Shown here: one piece after another, positions 34,653 to 43,584 of the stretch
How positions within the stretch are numbered: the first letter of the stretch is position 1
How the letters are laid out: the number at the start of each line of letters is the position of its first letter
Assembly: GCF_041088075.1 (NCBI RefSeq)
Contig: NZ_JBGCVY010000026.1
Location: 1 to 64,000 of the forward strand
Length of the DNA stretch: 64,000 bases
Direction: 5' to 3'
From: Mucilaginibacter_A sp041088075
GTDB taxonomy: Bacteria > Bacteroidota > Bacteroidia > Sphingobacteriales > Sphingobacteriaceae
Notes under the pieces: generated by a model
Databases searched by the model: none
Seen by the model: the letters and a program-made list of their open reading frames with translations, nothing else
Told to the model about the DNA's origin: nothing
Program-made: the position numbers and the translations under genes

Positions 34653-35831
34653 TCAATTTAATAACTCGAATATGCCTGCCGCGCCTTGTCCGGTGCCTAC
34701 GCACATCGTAACCATGCCGTATTTTTTGTCCCTTTTTTTCAACTCATCAAAAATCTGGACGGATAGTTTCGCGCCGCTGCAACCCAGCGGATGCCCTAAA
34801 GCGATGGCGCCGCCGTTCACGTTCAATATCTCCGGGTTCAAATCCAACCCTTTAATAATGGCCAAAGATTGTGAAGCGAATGCTTCGTTTAGCTCGATTA
34901 AATCCATATCGTCCTGCTTCATGCCTGCCATTTTCAAAACTTTCGGTATCGCCAGCAACGGCCCGATGCCCATAATCCGCGGCGGAACGGCAGCAACGGC
35001 ATAGTTTACCATTCGGGCAATTGGTGTCAAGTTGTTTTCTTTCATAAACCGTTCGCTCACCACCATCACAAAAGCTGCACCATCGCTGGTTTGGGAAGAA
35101 TTGCCGGCCGTAACCAACCCTTTCGCATCAAAAACAGGTTTCAATTTGGCTAAAGCTTCGATGGAAGTATCAGCTCTTGGGCCTTCATCGGTTGCTACGG
35201 TAAATTCCCTTTTTTTGCGTTTGCCGTCTTCGTCAACATAAGTTTCTGAAACATTTACCGGTACGATCTGGTCTTTAAACCGCCCGTTCTCAATTGCGCT
35301 GATAGCTTTTTGGTGCGAGTTAAAAGCAAACTGGTCCTGCTCTTCGCGACTGATGTTGTATTCTTTTGCAACCGCTTCTGCCGTTAAACCCATTCCCCAA
35401 TAATAATCCGGGTGGGCGAGGGCAACATCCACGTTTGGCACAATCCGCCAGCCGCCAAAAGGCAACAAGCTCATGCTTTCCACGCCACCGGCAATGATGC
35501 AATCGCTGATGCCACTGTGGATTTTTGCCGAAGCAATCGCAATCGTTTCCAAGCCCGAAGCGCAATAACGGTTCACCGTCATGCCCGGAACTTTATCGGT
35601 ATCCAGCGCCATCAACGAAATTAGGCGCGCAACGTTTAAACCTTGTTCTGCTTCCGGCGTGGCGTTTCCCACAATCACATCGTCAATTTGCTCTTTGTCC
35701 ACGTTGGGCACCAATGCAACCAGTTGCCGGATCACGTCTGCCGCCAAATTATCCGGCCGGGTAAACCTAAAACCGCCGCGTGTGGCTTTTCCAACGGCAC
35801 TGCGGCAAGCCGCTACTATATATGCATTCAT
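34653..35831 (-). CDS. fadA: 3-ketoacyl-CoA thiolase (acetyl-CoA acyltransferase)
   Basis: Thiolase of 392 residues that cleaves 3-ketoacyl-CoA to acetyl-CoA and a shortened acyl-CoA. The nucleophilic cysteine lies in NRYCASGLETIA, the histidine in GGAIALGHPLGCSGA and the second cysteine in MCVGTGQGAAGIFE. Length and motifs are complete. It lies between fadN and fadE in the same order as the Bacillus subtilis fadNAE operon. The doublet repeat at 35850-36008 separates it from fadN and might affect operon continuity. Confidence 0.94.
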   Translation of the reverse strand: MNAYIVAACRSAVGKATRGGFRFTRPDNLAADVIRQLVALVPNVDKEQIDDVIVGNATPEAEQGLNVARLISLMALDTDKVPGMTVNRYCASGLETIAIASAKIHSGISDCIIAGGVESMSLLPFGGWRIVPNVDVALAHPDYYWGMGLTAEAVAKEYNISREEQDQFAFNSHQKAISAIENGRFKDQIVPVNVSETYVDEDGKRKKREFTVATDEGPRADTSIEALAKLKPVFDAKGLVTAGNSSQTSDGAAFVMVVSERFMKENNLTPIARMVNYAVAAVPPRIMGIGPLLAIPKVLKMAGMKQDDMDLIELNEAFASQSLAIIKGLDLNPEILNVNGGAIALGHPLGCSGAKLSVQIFDELKKRDKKYGMVTMCVGTGQGAAGIFELLN

Positions 35832-35849
35832 TTTTTCTTTGCTTATAAA

Positions 35850-36008
35850 GCCTGTTTAAATTTTGTTCGTTTATTTTTCGATGCTTCTTTTACCACCTAA
35901 AAATTGGTGGGCAATTGGTTTCTGATTTTTTTAGGTTGATGCAACCACCAATTTTTAGGTGGTAAAAGAAGCATTAACATTTTTTTCTGGTATAAATTTA
36001 AACAAGCC
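35850..36008. repeat. Best-preserved two-layer palindromic element of the dispersed motif
   Basis: The inner doublet 35881-35974 is 94 bases with perfect 30-base inverted arms (35881-35910 and 35945-35974) around a 34-base loop. The outer words GCCTGTTTAAATTT (35850) and AAATTTAAACAAGC (about 35994) form a second inverted pair. The structure looks like a non-autonomous mobile element (MITE or REPIN). It fills the entire fadN-fadA gap. Confidence 0.88.
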
Positions 36009-36009
36009 C

Positions 36010-38391
36010 TTAATTTCTTAATACTTTTCCGCCTGTTAATATGGATTGGATGCGTTCCAGCGTTTTTCGTTCTGCGCAAAGCGAAACAAAAGCTTCGCGT
36101 TCCAGCGTCAATAAATAATCTTCGCTTACTAATGTGGGTTGAGAGAGGTCGCCGCCAGCCAACACATAAGCCAGCTTTTGCGAGATTTTAACATCATGTT
36201 CGCTGATGTAATTTCCACTGAACATCGTATTCGCGCCAACGTAACCCAAACCCAATGCCTGCTTGCCCAAAACCTTGATGTTTTTACGTTGAAGCGGCTG
36301 CACGTAACCTTCGTCGGCCAGCAGCAAACATTGTTTTTTTGCTTCGGATAAAAGCCGGTTTCTTGAAATAACCACCAAATCCCGGCCTTTTTTTAAATAG
36401 CCCAATTCAAAAGCTTCTTCTGCGGAGGTAGAAACTTTTGCCTGGCCGATGGTTAAAAAACGGTCGCGGAAATTGTTCAATTCCACATCGCCATCCTGCA
36501 AATCATCCGATAAACGCAGTGCAAATTCTTTTGTGCCGCCGCCGCCTGGAATCAAGCCAACGCCAAACTCCACCAAACCCATGTACAACTCTGCGTGTGC
36601 CACCACTTTATCCGCATGTAAACACAGTTCGCAGCCGCCGCCCAACGCCATTTGATGCGGCGCGACAACAACAGGAATGGAAGAATAACGAATCCGCATC
36701 ATGGTATTTTGGAAAGCTTTGATGACCATGTTTAGCTCGTCAAATTCCTGCTCCACCGCAAACATAAAAATCATCCCAACATTGGCACCGGCACTAAAAT
36801 TTGTCCCTTCGTTGGAGATTACCAAACCGCGGTAACTTTGCTCGGCCAATGTGATTGCTTTGTTGATACCTTCAATTACTTCGCTGCCAATGGTGTTCAT
36901 TTTGGTGTGAAATTCCAGGTTGAGGATGCCATCGCCAATATCCGTAATCGTGGTTCCGCTGTTTTTCCAGATCGTATTGGTTTCGCGGATGTTATCCAGC
37001 AAAATAAAATCTTCCGTTCCGGGGATTAACTGGTAGGTTTTTGTGTTGATATCGAAATACAAACGCTTGCCATCCTGGATTTTATAAAAGCTGGTGGCGC
37101 CAATCTGAACCATATCATAAACCCATTGTGCCGGTTTATAACCTTGGGCTTCCATCGCCTTGATCGTTTCTTCAACACCCAAGGCGTCCCATTTTTCAAA
37201 CGGGCCCATTTCCCAGCCAAAACCTGCGTTCATAGCTGCATCAATTTTGTACAGTTCGTCGGCAATTTCCGGGATGCGGTTGCTGGAATAAGCGAACAAC
37301 TGGTAAAATATCGAACGGTAAAATTCGCCTGCCCGGTCTTTCGCGGCAAACAGAACTTTCATCCGGTCTTTTAAATTGTCAATGGTTTTGGTCGTTTCGA
37401 GCGAAGGAAATTTTACCTTTTGGGATGGCTCGTATTCCAACGTTTTTAGATTAAGCGTGAAAAACTGGTTGCCGCCGCTGCCTTTTTCTTTCCGATAAAA
37501 ACCTTGTCCGGTTTTGCTGCCCAGCCAATTATTGGCCGCCATTTTGGTTACAAATTCCGGGATTTGGAAAAGTTCTTTCGCTTCGTCGTTGGGTGCATTT
37601 TGGCTCAAACCGTTTGCTACATGAACCATCGTATCTAAACCAACCACATCGCTGGTACGAAAAGTGGCCGATTTTGGATGACCGATTACTGGGCCGGTGA
37701 GTTTGTCAATTTCGTCTATCGTATAACCGTTTTTATCCGCAAAATGCAAAATGCTCATGATGCTGAAAACACCGATTCGGTTGCCGATAAAAGCAGGCGT
37801 ATCTTTTGCCAGCACCGTAGTTTTGCCCAAAAACTTCTCGCCAAAATGCAGCAGGAAATCAACAACTTCGGGCAAAGTATCGGGCGTTGGGATAATTTCT
37901 AACAACTTTAAATAACGTGGCGGGTTGAAAAAATGGGTTCCGCAGAAATGCTTTTTAAAATCTTCGCTTCGTCCTTCAGCCATCAAATGGATTGGAATGC
38001 CGGAAGTGTTGGAAGTAATCAGCGTGCCGGGTTTGCGGTATTTTTCTACCTGTTCAAAAACTTTTTGTTTGATGTCCAACCGTTCCACCACCACTTCGAT
38101 GATCCAATCGTAGTTGGAAATTTTTGGCATGTCGTCATCAAAATTTCCGGTCGAAATATTTTTAGCGAAATTTTTAGAATAAATAGGGGAAGGGTTCGAT
38201 TTTAAAGCCGACGTTAATGCTTCGTTTACCAGCTTATTTTTGGATTTCGGGTCGTTTGCCACCGCGTCTTTCGGCATCATATCCAGCAATAAAACTTCGA
38301 TGCCGATGTTGGCAAAATGGCAGGCAATGCGGCTGCCCATCACACCGGAACCAAGCACGGCAACTTTTTTTATCGTTCGTTTAACATTCAT
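36010..38391 (-). CDS. fadN: 3-hydroxyacyl-CoA dehydrogenase / enoyl-CoA hydratase (FadN-like)
   Basis: Bifunctional beta-oxidation enzyme of 793 residues. The order is reversed relative to E. coli FadB: the NAD-binding dehydrogenase domain comes first (VAVLGSGVMGSRIACHF), then 3HCDH C-terminal domains (GNRIGVFSIMSILHF, HPKSATFRTSDVVGLDT), and the crotonase domain last (HQMALGGGCELCLHADKV, VGLIPGGGGTKEFALR). This order and length match B. subtilis FadN (about 789 residues), and the neighbours fadA and fadE complete a fadNAE-type set. It oxidises and hydrates the acyl chain intermediates before thiolysis. Confidence 0.93.
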   Translation of the reverse strand: MNVKRTIKKVAVLGSGVMGSRIACHFANIGIEVLLLDMMPKDAVANDPKSKNKLVNEALTSALKSNPSPIYSKNFAKNISTGNFDDDMPKISNYDWIIEVVVERLDIKQKVFEQVEKYRKPGTLITSNTSGIPIHLMAEGRSEDFKKHFCGTHFFNPPRYLKLLEIIPTPDTLPEVVDFLLHFGEKFLGKTTVLAKDTPAFIGNRIGVFSIMSILHFADKNGYTIDEIDKLTGPVIGHPKSATFRTSDVVGLDTMVHVANGLSQNAPNDEAKELFQIPEFVTKMAANNWLGSKTGQGFYRKEKGSGGNQFFTLNLKTLEYEPSQKVKFPSLETTKTIDNLKDRMKVLFAAKDRAGEFYRSIFYQLFAYSSNRIPEIADELYKIDAAMNAGFGWEMGPFEKWDALGVEETIKAMEAQGYKPAQWVYDMVQIGATSFYKIQDGKRLYFDINTKTYQLIPGTEDFILLDNIRETNTIWKNSGTTITDIGDGILNLEFHTKMNTIGSEVIEGINKAITLAEQSYRGLVISNEGTNFSAGANVGMIFMFAVEQEFDELNMVIKAFQNTMMRIRYSSIPVVVAPHQMALGGGCELCLHADKVVAHAELYMGLVEFGVGLIPGGGGTKEFALRLSDDLQDGDVELNNFRDRFLTIGQAKVSTSAEEAFELGYLKKGRDLVVISRNRLLSEAKKQCLLLADEGYVQPLQRKNIKVLGKQALGLGYVGANTMFSGNYISEHDVKISQKLAYVLAGGDLSQPTLVSEDYLLTLEREAFVSLCAERKTLERIQSILTGGKVLRN

Positions 38392-38418
38392 TTTTTTAAG
38401 TCGATTTTTAGCGGAAAA

Positions 38419-38862
38419 TTAATTTGCCCGTTCCCAAACGGTGGTCCTACCCAGCAAAGAGATACCGATGTAACCGCGGATATCCAAGGTTTTGCCTTTG
38501 TAGGTCATTTTGCAACTGTAGGTTTTGCCGTTTTTGGGGTCATATATTTTGCCGTCCACGTATTTGTCGTCGCCTTCTTTCTCAAAATCCGACAAAATTT
38601 TCAAACCTAAAATCGGCCTTTTGCGCAATTGCTCGTCCGGGTTTAACTGGTCGGTACGTGGTTTGCCGTTTTCTAATTGGTCTTTCAGCCAAATAATTTT
38701 ACCGTTAAATTTTCCGTTGGCAGCCTTGGTGATCTGCACTTTCGCCGTTTTGGCATCGTTGTACCAAAGCCCTTCCACTTTGTCGGTTTGTGCTTTTGCA
38801 GCAAAGGCAGAAATCAGCAACAGGATGAAGCAGGACAACAGGTTTTTTTTAAGGATGTGCAT
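38419..38862 (-). CDS. Exported DUF2147 protein
   Basis: Small exported protein of 147 residues. A signal peptide (MHILKKNLLSCFILLLISAFAAKAQ) is followed by the DUF2147 domain: VEGLWYNDAKTAKVQITKAANG, GKIIWLKDQ, ILSDFEKEGDDKYVDGKIYDPKNGKTYSCKM, LDIRGYIGISLLGRT-WER. The family forms a small lipocalin-like barrel of unknown function. It lies 27 bases upstream of fadN and is probably co-transcribed with it, which hints at a link to fatty acids or lipids, an inference only. Confidence 0.85.
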   Translation of the reverse strand: MHILKKNLLSCFILLLISAFAAKAQTDKVEGLWYNDAKTAKVQITKAANGKFNGKIIWLKDQLENGKPRTDQLNPDEQLRKRPILGLKILSDFEKEGDDKYVDGKIYDPKNGKTYSCKMTYKGKTLDIRGYIGISLLGRTTVWERAN

Positions 38863-39129
38863 AGTGGTTCAGGTTTAAATTTTCGCAATCAAGATACAAT
38901 CTTTTACGGGAGATTTAACCAGAAGTAATGTTTCTGTCTCCTTTTAAAAGCTACTTCGGTTTTTCCATTGGTAAAGAAAAATCCCGGCCTGGTTTAAAAA
39001 TTTGGTTTATTGGTTTTGTACTACAAATATCCATTTTGAAGCAACAGAAAAAAGGGCTGTACTTCGGAATGATTTGTCAAAAGTTCGGTTATTTTGGTTT
39101 GGGGCCGAATTGTTTTGGTTGAATTGATG

Positions 39130-39217
39130 ATGCTTCTTTTATCGGCATAAAATTGGTGTCCGTATTGGTTTTGGATGAACGATAACGATACCAAATTTTA
39201 GGTGCTAAAAGAAGCAT
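39130..39217. repeat. 88-bp palindromic doublet of the dispersed motif
   Basis: ATGCTTCTTTTA + TAAAATTGGTG on the left and ACCAAATTTTA + TAAAAGAAGCAT on the right, with a loop containing TTTTGGATGAACG. Same architecture as 13416, 29102 and 35881. Confidence 0.8.
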
Positions 39218-39310
39218 CGGAAAAAGGTTTTGGCTAAAGCCATTTCGGGGCTTGCAAATCCACGGCCTAAAGGCCGTGGCAATGAATAAGAGCCTGTTTA
39301 AATATTTTCC

Positions 39311-39402
39311 ATGCTTCTTTTATCACATAAAAAATTGGTTTTAAAGTTCTTGACATTGTTTAATAAAACCAGAAACAAGGCTTACAGGTGTAAAATAAGT
39401 AT
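39311..39402. repeat. Decayed doublet of the dispersed motif
   Basis: The left arm ATGCTTCTTTTA is intact; the right arm reads TAAAATAAGTAT with one changed base. The loop contains TTAATAAAACC. A GCCTGTTTAAAT word precedes it at 39293, like the outer repeat at 35850. Confidence 0.65.
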
Positions 39403-39420
39403 CACAAATTTTTTGATCTA

Positions 39421-39585
39421 TTTCATTGCCGTTGGCTTTAGCCAGCGGATAGAATAAAAGCAGCGAACGGCTTTAGCCAAAAACCAATTCTACTGTTCGG
39501 CTAAAGCCGGTTCCCAAATTCACAGCTACCGTTGGCTAAAGTCAACGGCAATATAAAATTGATGCAAAGCTTAACTTTAGCCAAA
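39421..39585. repeat. Cluster of GCCGTTGGCTTTAGCC inverted repeats
   Basis: The words GCCGTTGGCTTTAGCC, CGGCTTTAGCC, CGGCTAAAGCCG and CCGTTGGCTAAAGTCAACGGC follow each other in alternating orientation and can form several hairpins. A third intergenic repeat family; an isolated GGCTAAAGCC also occurs at about 39231. Confidence 0.7.
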
Positions 39586-39629
39586 CCAATTTAAATTGCT
39601 CTTTTAGGATGCCATTTTTCAGATCAATT

Positions 39630-40079
39630 TTAAACTTTCAATTTTGCCGCTTCTTCCACAAAATCAATACTTCGCGGCAAGGTTAAAAACAGCGCGCTCA
39701 TTTCTTCCGGCAGGGCAACCAGTTTTCGTTTTACGGTATCAATCCAGGCGCCTTCGGCAACAATAACCGCTGCTTTTACACCATCGCTTCGGTAAATTTC
39801 ATGGCGGATTGTCCAGCGGGAAGCATCCGCCCTCGATTTTACAATTTCGCAGGTAACTTTAATGTACTCGTTCAACGCCACTTCCCGCAAGTAAAACAAT
39901 TCTTCGCGAAACAACACCGGGCCGATTTTCAATTCAAAAAGTTTTAAAGCACTCAACCCGCATTTTTCGAGCATGTTTACGCGTGCCTGCGCGGCAAAAT
40001 CAGCATAAGCCGAATGCCGCATGTGCTGGTTGGCATCAATTTGCGACCAGATAACCTGGCCTTCAAAAAATATGTGCAT
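39630..40079 (-). CDS. Hotdog-fold acyl-CoA thioesterase
   Basis: Protein of 149 residues of the 4-hydroxybenzoyl-CoA thioesterase-like hotdog family. The conserved Q-I-D-A-N-Q-H-M-R-H-S-AY-ADF (residues about 13-27) contains the active-site aspartate region. It probably hydrolyses acyl-CoA and would balance CoA pools during fatty-acid degradation. The interval between the etfA stop and this start codon is one dispersed-motif copy (40079-40090), so the gene appears to be third in the etfBA operon. The start codon uses the motif's own TATG. Confidence 0.8.
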   Translation of the reverse strand: MHIFFEGQVIWSQIDANQHMRHSAYADFAAQARVNMLEKCGLSALKLFELKIGPVLFREELFYLREVALNEYIKVTCEIVKSRADASRWTIRHEIYRSDGVKAAVIVAEGAWIDTVKRKLVALPEEMSALFLTLPRSIDFVEEAAKLKV

Positions 40080-40090
40080 AAAAGAAGTAT
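40079..40090 (-). repeat. Dispersed motif forming the whole etfA-thioesterase junction
   Basis: TAAAAGAAGTAT overlaps the thioesterase start codon at one end (40077-40079) and the etfA stop (40090-40092) at the other. Confidence 0.75.
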
Positions 40091-41067
40091 TAGCGATTTT
40101 CGGCTTTAAACTTTTTTACCGCTTCGGTCAGTTTTGGCAAAATTTCCATCACATCGCCTACAACGCCGTAATTGGCCGCTTTGAAAAACGGTGCTTCCGG
40201 GTCTTTGTTGATCACCACAATGGTTTTAGAACCGCTAACGCCGGCCAAATGCTGGATTGCTCCCGAAATCCCGGCAGCAATGTACAAGTTAGGGCGGATA
40301 GTGCCGCCGGTTTGGCCAACATGTTCGTGGTGCGGCCGCCAGTTGGAATCGGCAACCGGGCGAGAGCAAGCTGTTGCCGCGCCCAGTTCGTGCGCCAGGT
40401 TTTCGATCAGGCCCCAGTTTTCCGGGCCTTTCATGCCACGACCGCCCGAAACCACCAGTTCTGCATCAGCCAACGGCACTTCGCCGGTTATTTTTTCTAC
40501 GCTTTTTACTTGGATGGCAAAGTCTTTTTCTTCAAAAGCAATTGCTAATTTTTCTACCGAGGCCGTTCCTTCGCCTTTAACCAACGGGAAAGTATTGGGC
40601 GATAACGTGATGATCTTAACCGGACTGGTTATATTAACATAAGCAAAAGCTTTCCCGGAAAAAGCAGATTTCTTGATCACAAAACCTTTTTCCAAATTAG
40701 GGAAATCCAAGGCACCGGCCACAAAACCAGCTTTTAGTTGGATGGCAACGCGGGGCGCAATCGCGCGGCCATTTACATCGTGCAGCAAAACGATCACCTG
40801 GCTGTTTTCCTGTTGTGCAGCGGTAACCAAAATCCGGGTACAGGCGCGGGCGTTCAGTTCGTTTAAGCGTTCATCTGCAACATGCAAAACCTTTTGTGCG
40901 CCATACGCGCCTAATTCCTGCAAAGCTGGTTCTTCAATTTGTCCGGCTGCAACAGCGGTTGCGTTTGTGCCGAGTTTTTTGGCAATTTCGGATGCATATT
41001 GTACCGCTTCCAAACTTGTTTTTCGGATAACGCCTTCGATATGTTCTACAAATACTAAGACTGACAT
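40090..41067 (-). CDS. etfA: Electron transfer flavoprotein, alpha subunit
   Basis: FAD-binding ETF subunit of 325 residues that accepts electrons from acyl-CoA dehydrogenase. The FAD domain is typical: ELVVSGGRGMKGPENW, LGAATACSRPVADSNW, VGQTGGTIRPNLYIAAGISGAIQHLAG, and the final INKDPEAPFFKAANYGVVGD. The N-terminal half (MSVLVFVEHIEGVIRK) is normal. It follows etfB by 18 bases. Its downstream acceptor is probably the iron-sulfur complex at 26848-29058, since no ETF-QO flavoprotein is in the window. Confidence 0.95.
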   Translation of the reverse strand: MSVLVFVEHIEGVIRKTSLEAVQYASEIAKKLGTNATAVAAGQIEEPALQELGAYGAQKVLHVADERLNELNARACTRILVTAAQQENSQVIVLLHDVNGRAIAPRVAIQLKAGFVAGALDFPNLEKGFVIKKSAFSGKAFAYVNITSPVKIITLSPNTFPLVKGEGTASVEKLAIAFEEKDFAIQVKSVEKITGEVPLADAELVVSGGRGMKGPENWGLIENLAHELGAATACSRPVADSNWRPHHEHVGQTGGTIRPNLYIAAGISGAIQHLAGVSGSKTIVVINKDPEAPFFKAANYGVVGDVMEILPKLTEAVKKFKAENR

Positions 41068-41085
41068 TTTCTTGATTTTTAAGGT

Positions 41086-41829
41086 TTAAATAACTTTGCT
41101 TACCGTGTGCAGCAGGTTAACTAATTCGTCCATTTCATCGGCACCAAGCAGTTTTACACCGGCTTTTGCATGCGGCAGTTCGTAGTTGACAACCATGGTA
41201 AGGCTTTCTACGGCTGCGGGAACGACTACTTGTAACGGTTTTGTCCTGGCCGACATGATGCCGCGCATGTTTGGGATGCGTGCTTCGGCCACCCCTTTTT
41301 GGCAGGAAATCACCAACGGCAAACTGCAACTATCGGTTTCCTCGCCGCTGTCAATCTCGCGTTTTACGGTGGCGGTGTTTCCTTCCAAAGCAATTGAAGT
41401 TGCAAAACCGATGTGGTCCAAGTCCAGCAATTCGGCAACCATCGGCCCAACGGCACCGTTGGCATAATCAATGGATTCTTTTCCGCATAAAATTAAATCG
41501 TAACCAACCGTTTTGGCATAAGCGGCAATATAATGCGCAACAACGTAAGGATCAGTGCTATCGGCATTAATCCGTATCGCTTCATCCCCGCCCAAAGCCA
41601 GCGCTTTTCGGATGATCGGTTCTGTTGCCGCGCGGCCAACCGTAATTAAATGCACGGCATGGGCAAGGCCGGTTTCTTTTAACTCCAACGCACGAACCAA
41701 GGCATACCATTCATCATAAGGGTTGATGACGAAGGTTACGCCGTTTTCTTCCACCGCCGTATCGTTGTTTTTTAGGCTGATTTTGGTAACCGTATCCGGA
41801 ACCTGGCAGATACAAACTAATATTTTCAT
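41086..41829 (-). CDS. etfB: Electron transfer flavoprotein, beta subunit
   Basis: ETF beta subunit of 247 residues, binding AMP and forming the heterodimer with EtfA. MKILVCICQVPDTVTKI, VINPYDEWYALVRALELKE and ALGGDEAIRI near the N-terminus are standard, as is IPNMRGIMSARTKPL. It is the first gene of an etfB-etfA-thioesterase operon. The 800-base upstream region carries the tandem array 42002-42632; its promoter should lie within about 41830-41990, and no convincing TAnnTTTG was assigned. Confidence 0.95.
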   Translation of the reverse strand: MKILVCICQVPDTVTKISLKNNDTAVEENGVTFVINPYDEWYALVRALELKETGLAHAVHLITVGRAATEPIIRKALALGGDEAIRINADSTDPYVVAHYIAAYAKTVGYDLILCGKESIDYANGAVGPMVAELLDLDHIGFATSIALEGNTATVKREIDSGEETDSCSLPLVISCQKGVAEARIPNMRGIMSARTKPLQVVVPAAVESLTMVVNYELPHAKAGVKLLGADEMDELVNLLHTVSKVI

Positions 41830-42001
41830 GTTTTCGGTTTAATTTGGTGCAGCAATGCGATTGTGTGAAGCTGCTAATTTAGAAAAGTAAAATTAGTTTT
41901 GCCGACCGATTAAAAAAGGGCAGGAGTGCGGTGGTTTTGGTCAAAAAAACGGGGAAAAAGGGAAAGTGTATTGACAATTTTCATCACCAATTTTATGCCG
42001 A

Positions 42002-42632
42002 TAAAAGAAGCATTTACATTGTCATCCTGAATTTAATTCAGGATCCCTCTTCCACGGTTCTAACCTTTCTTGTGGGATGCCGAAAAGATTTCGGCATGAC
42101 AAAACGCACTGAATTTATGCCGGTAAAAGAAGCATTGTACTGTCATCCTGAATTTATTTCAAGATCCCTTTTCCAAGGTTGTAACTTTTCTAATGAGATG
42201 CCGAAATAAGTTCCGGCATGACAAAACACACTAATTTTTAAGTGGTAAAAGAAGCATTTGGCATAGTCATCCTGAAATTTTTTCAGGATCCCTCTTCCAG
42301 GGTTTTAACTTTTCTGATGGGATGCCGAAACAAGTTCTGCATGACAAAACGTACTGAATTTATGCCGGTAAAAGAAGCATTCTGTTGTCATCCTGAACTG
42401 GTTTCAGGATCCCTCTTCCATGGTTCTAACTTTTCTGATGGGATGCCGAAACAAGTTCTGCATGACAAAAACACACTGAATTTATGCCGGTAAAAGAAGC
42501 ATGGCCTTTAGTCATCCTGAATTTAATTCAGGATCCCTCTTCCACAGTTCTAACCTTTCTCGTGGGATGCCGAAAAAATTTCGGCATGACAAAAAATACA
42601 AGGCACTGATTTTATGCCGATAAAAGAAGCAT
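42002..42632. repeat. Tandem array: five about 122-bp units bounded by six dispersed motifs
   Basis: TAAAAGAAGCAT occurs at 42002, 42124, 42246, 42369, 42491 and 42621, a spacing of 122-123 and last 130 bases. Each unit starts with GTCATCCTGAA...TTCAGGATCCC, continues with TCTAACTTTTCT, GATGCCGAAA...GCATGACA and ends with AATTTATGCCGG before the next motif. Units differ by point changes. The array fills the AraC-etfB gap. It combines two repeat families (the TCATCCTGAA hairpin and the ATGCTTC motif) in one period. It is not a CRISPR: the sequence between motifs is itself repeated. Confidence 0.92.
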
Positions 42633-42637
42633 TGTAC

Positions 42638-43525
42638 CTAACTATTCGCCTTAATCCGATATTCCGACGGCGAAAAACCCGTATGTTTTTTAAAGTATTT
42701 GCCAAAGGAAGATTGATCGGGGAAGTTGATTTCCTCCGCCACGCGCGCAATGCTGGTTTCGTGGTTGCGCAGCAAAACTTTGGCTTCTAAAACTACGGCA
42801 TCATCAATCCAGTCGCCCGCGGTTTTGCCCGTAACTTCTTTGATGCTTTCGGTTAAATGTTTGGAGGAAACGCACAGTTCATCAGCATAATACTGCACGT
42901 TGCGGTGCTTTTTATACTGATGAAAAACTAAGTTCTGGAAAAGCATGTTCAGTTCCTGTTTGCGCGTTTGCTTTTTTTTGATGATCACGTGCTGCTGCTC
43001 GTAAACCGCGGCAATTTCGTACAAAAGCGCCACCAAAATACTTCGGCAAATTTCTGTGCGGAAACGGTGTTCTTCGCGCCGCAACTTATGCTGGATGATG
43101 GAAAAAATCTCGCCCAAAACCTTTCCGTTTTGCTGCTCCAAAAAAATAACCGGCGTTGATGAAGTTTTAAAAAAACTAAAGGTTTCGATAAAATGGCTGT
43201 TGATGTTGTGCTCGGTTAAAAAAGCTTTTGAAAAAACCAAAAAACGACATAAAAAATCCTCGCTGCTGTTAAAAATCCGCAAAATGTGGAAAGGCGTGGC
43301 CAGCAAAACCGCGTCCGGCCGGGCATCGTAAACCTGTAAGTTCACTTCCACTTTGGCACTTCCGCGGGTACAAATGCCGATGATATAACCTTCGGAACGG
43401 TAAGGATATTCGCTTAAAGCCAGCAGTTGTTTTTCTTCGGTGATAAAAAAATCGGTACCGATGGATTTATCGGCATACAAATCCACAAACTTGTTAAAAC
43501 TTAATTGGGCTATTTTTTTACTCAT
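42638..43525 (-). CDS. AraC-family transcriptional regulator
   Basis: Regulator of 295 residues with an N-terminal cupin-like sensing domain and a C-terminal double helix-turn-helix: YYADELCVSSKHLTESIKEVTGKTAGDWI and IARVAEEINFPDQSSFGKYFKKHTGFSPSEYR. It lies between the etf operon and the divergent fadL gene, so control of fatty-acid genes is a reasonable guess but not shown. The C-terminal stop is close to the end of the tandem array. Confidence 0.88.
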   Translation of the reverse strand: MSKKIAQLSFNKFVDLYADKSIGTDFFITEEKQLLALSEYPYRSEGYIIGICTRGSAKVEVNLQVYDARPDAVLLATPFHILRIFNSSEDFLCRFLVFSKAFLTEHNINSHFIETFSFFKTSSTPVIFLEQQNGKVLGEIFSIIQHKLRREEHRFRTEICRSILVALLYEIAAVYEQQHVIIKKKQTRKQELNMLFQNLVFHQYKKHRNVQYYADELCVSSKHLTESIKEVTGKTAGDWIDDAVVLEAKVLLRNHETSIARVAEEINFPDQSSFGKYFKKHTGFSPSEYRIKANS

Positions 43526-43584
43526 TCAGGCGAAACGGTTCCTCCTTCAAACCTATTAAATTCTGTTGGGATTACTGGTTTATA

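Larger units (their letters stand above)
38863..39629. other. 767-base gene-free stretch packed with repeats
   Basis: It contains the doublet 39130-39217, a perfect CCACGGCCT/AGGCCGTGG hairpin at 39260-39279, a decayed doublet 39311-39402 with a GCCTGTTTAAAT outer word at 39293, and the GGCTTTAGCC repeats at 39421-39585. No credible coding sequence was found. Confidence 0.6.

Noticed and set aside
34255..35004. 249-residue plus-strand reading frame
   Set aside because: Antisense to fadE and fadA, both of which have complete catalytic motifs.
41931..42493. Two reading frames rich in EFMPVKEAF / HPELVSGSLF
   Set aside because: They only read through the tandem array; the repeated peptide reflects the DNA repeat period.
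42002..42632. CRISPR array
   Set aside because: The sequences between the short motif are themselves near-identical in each unit, motif spacing is about 122 bases, and there are no cas genes.
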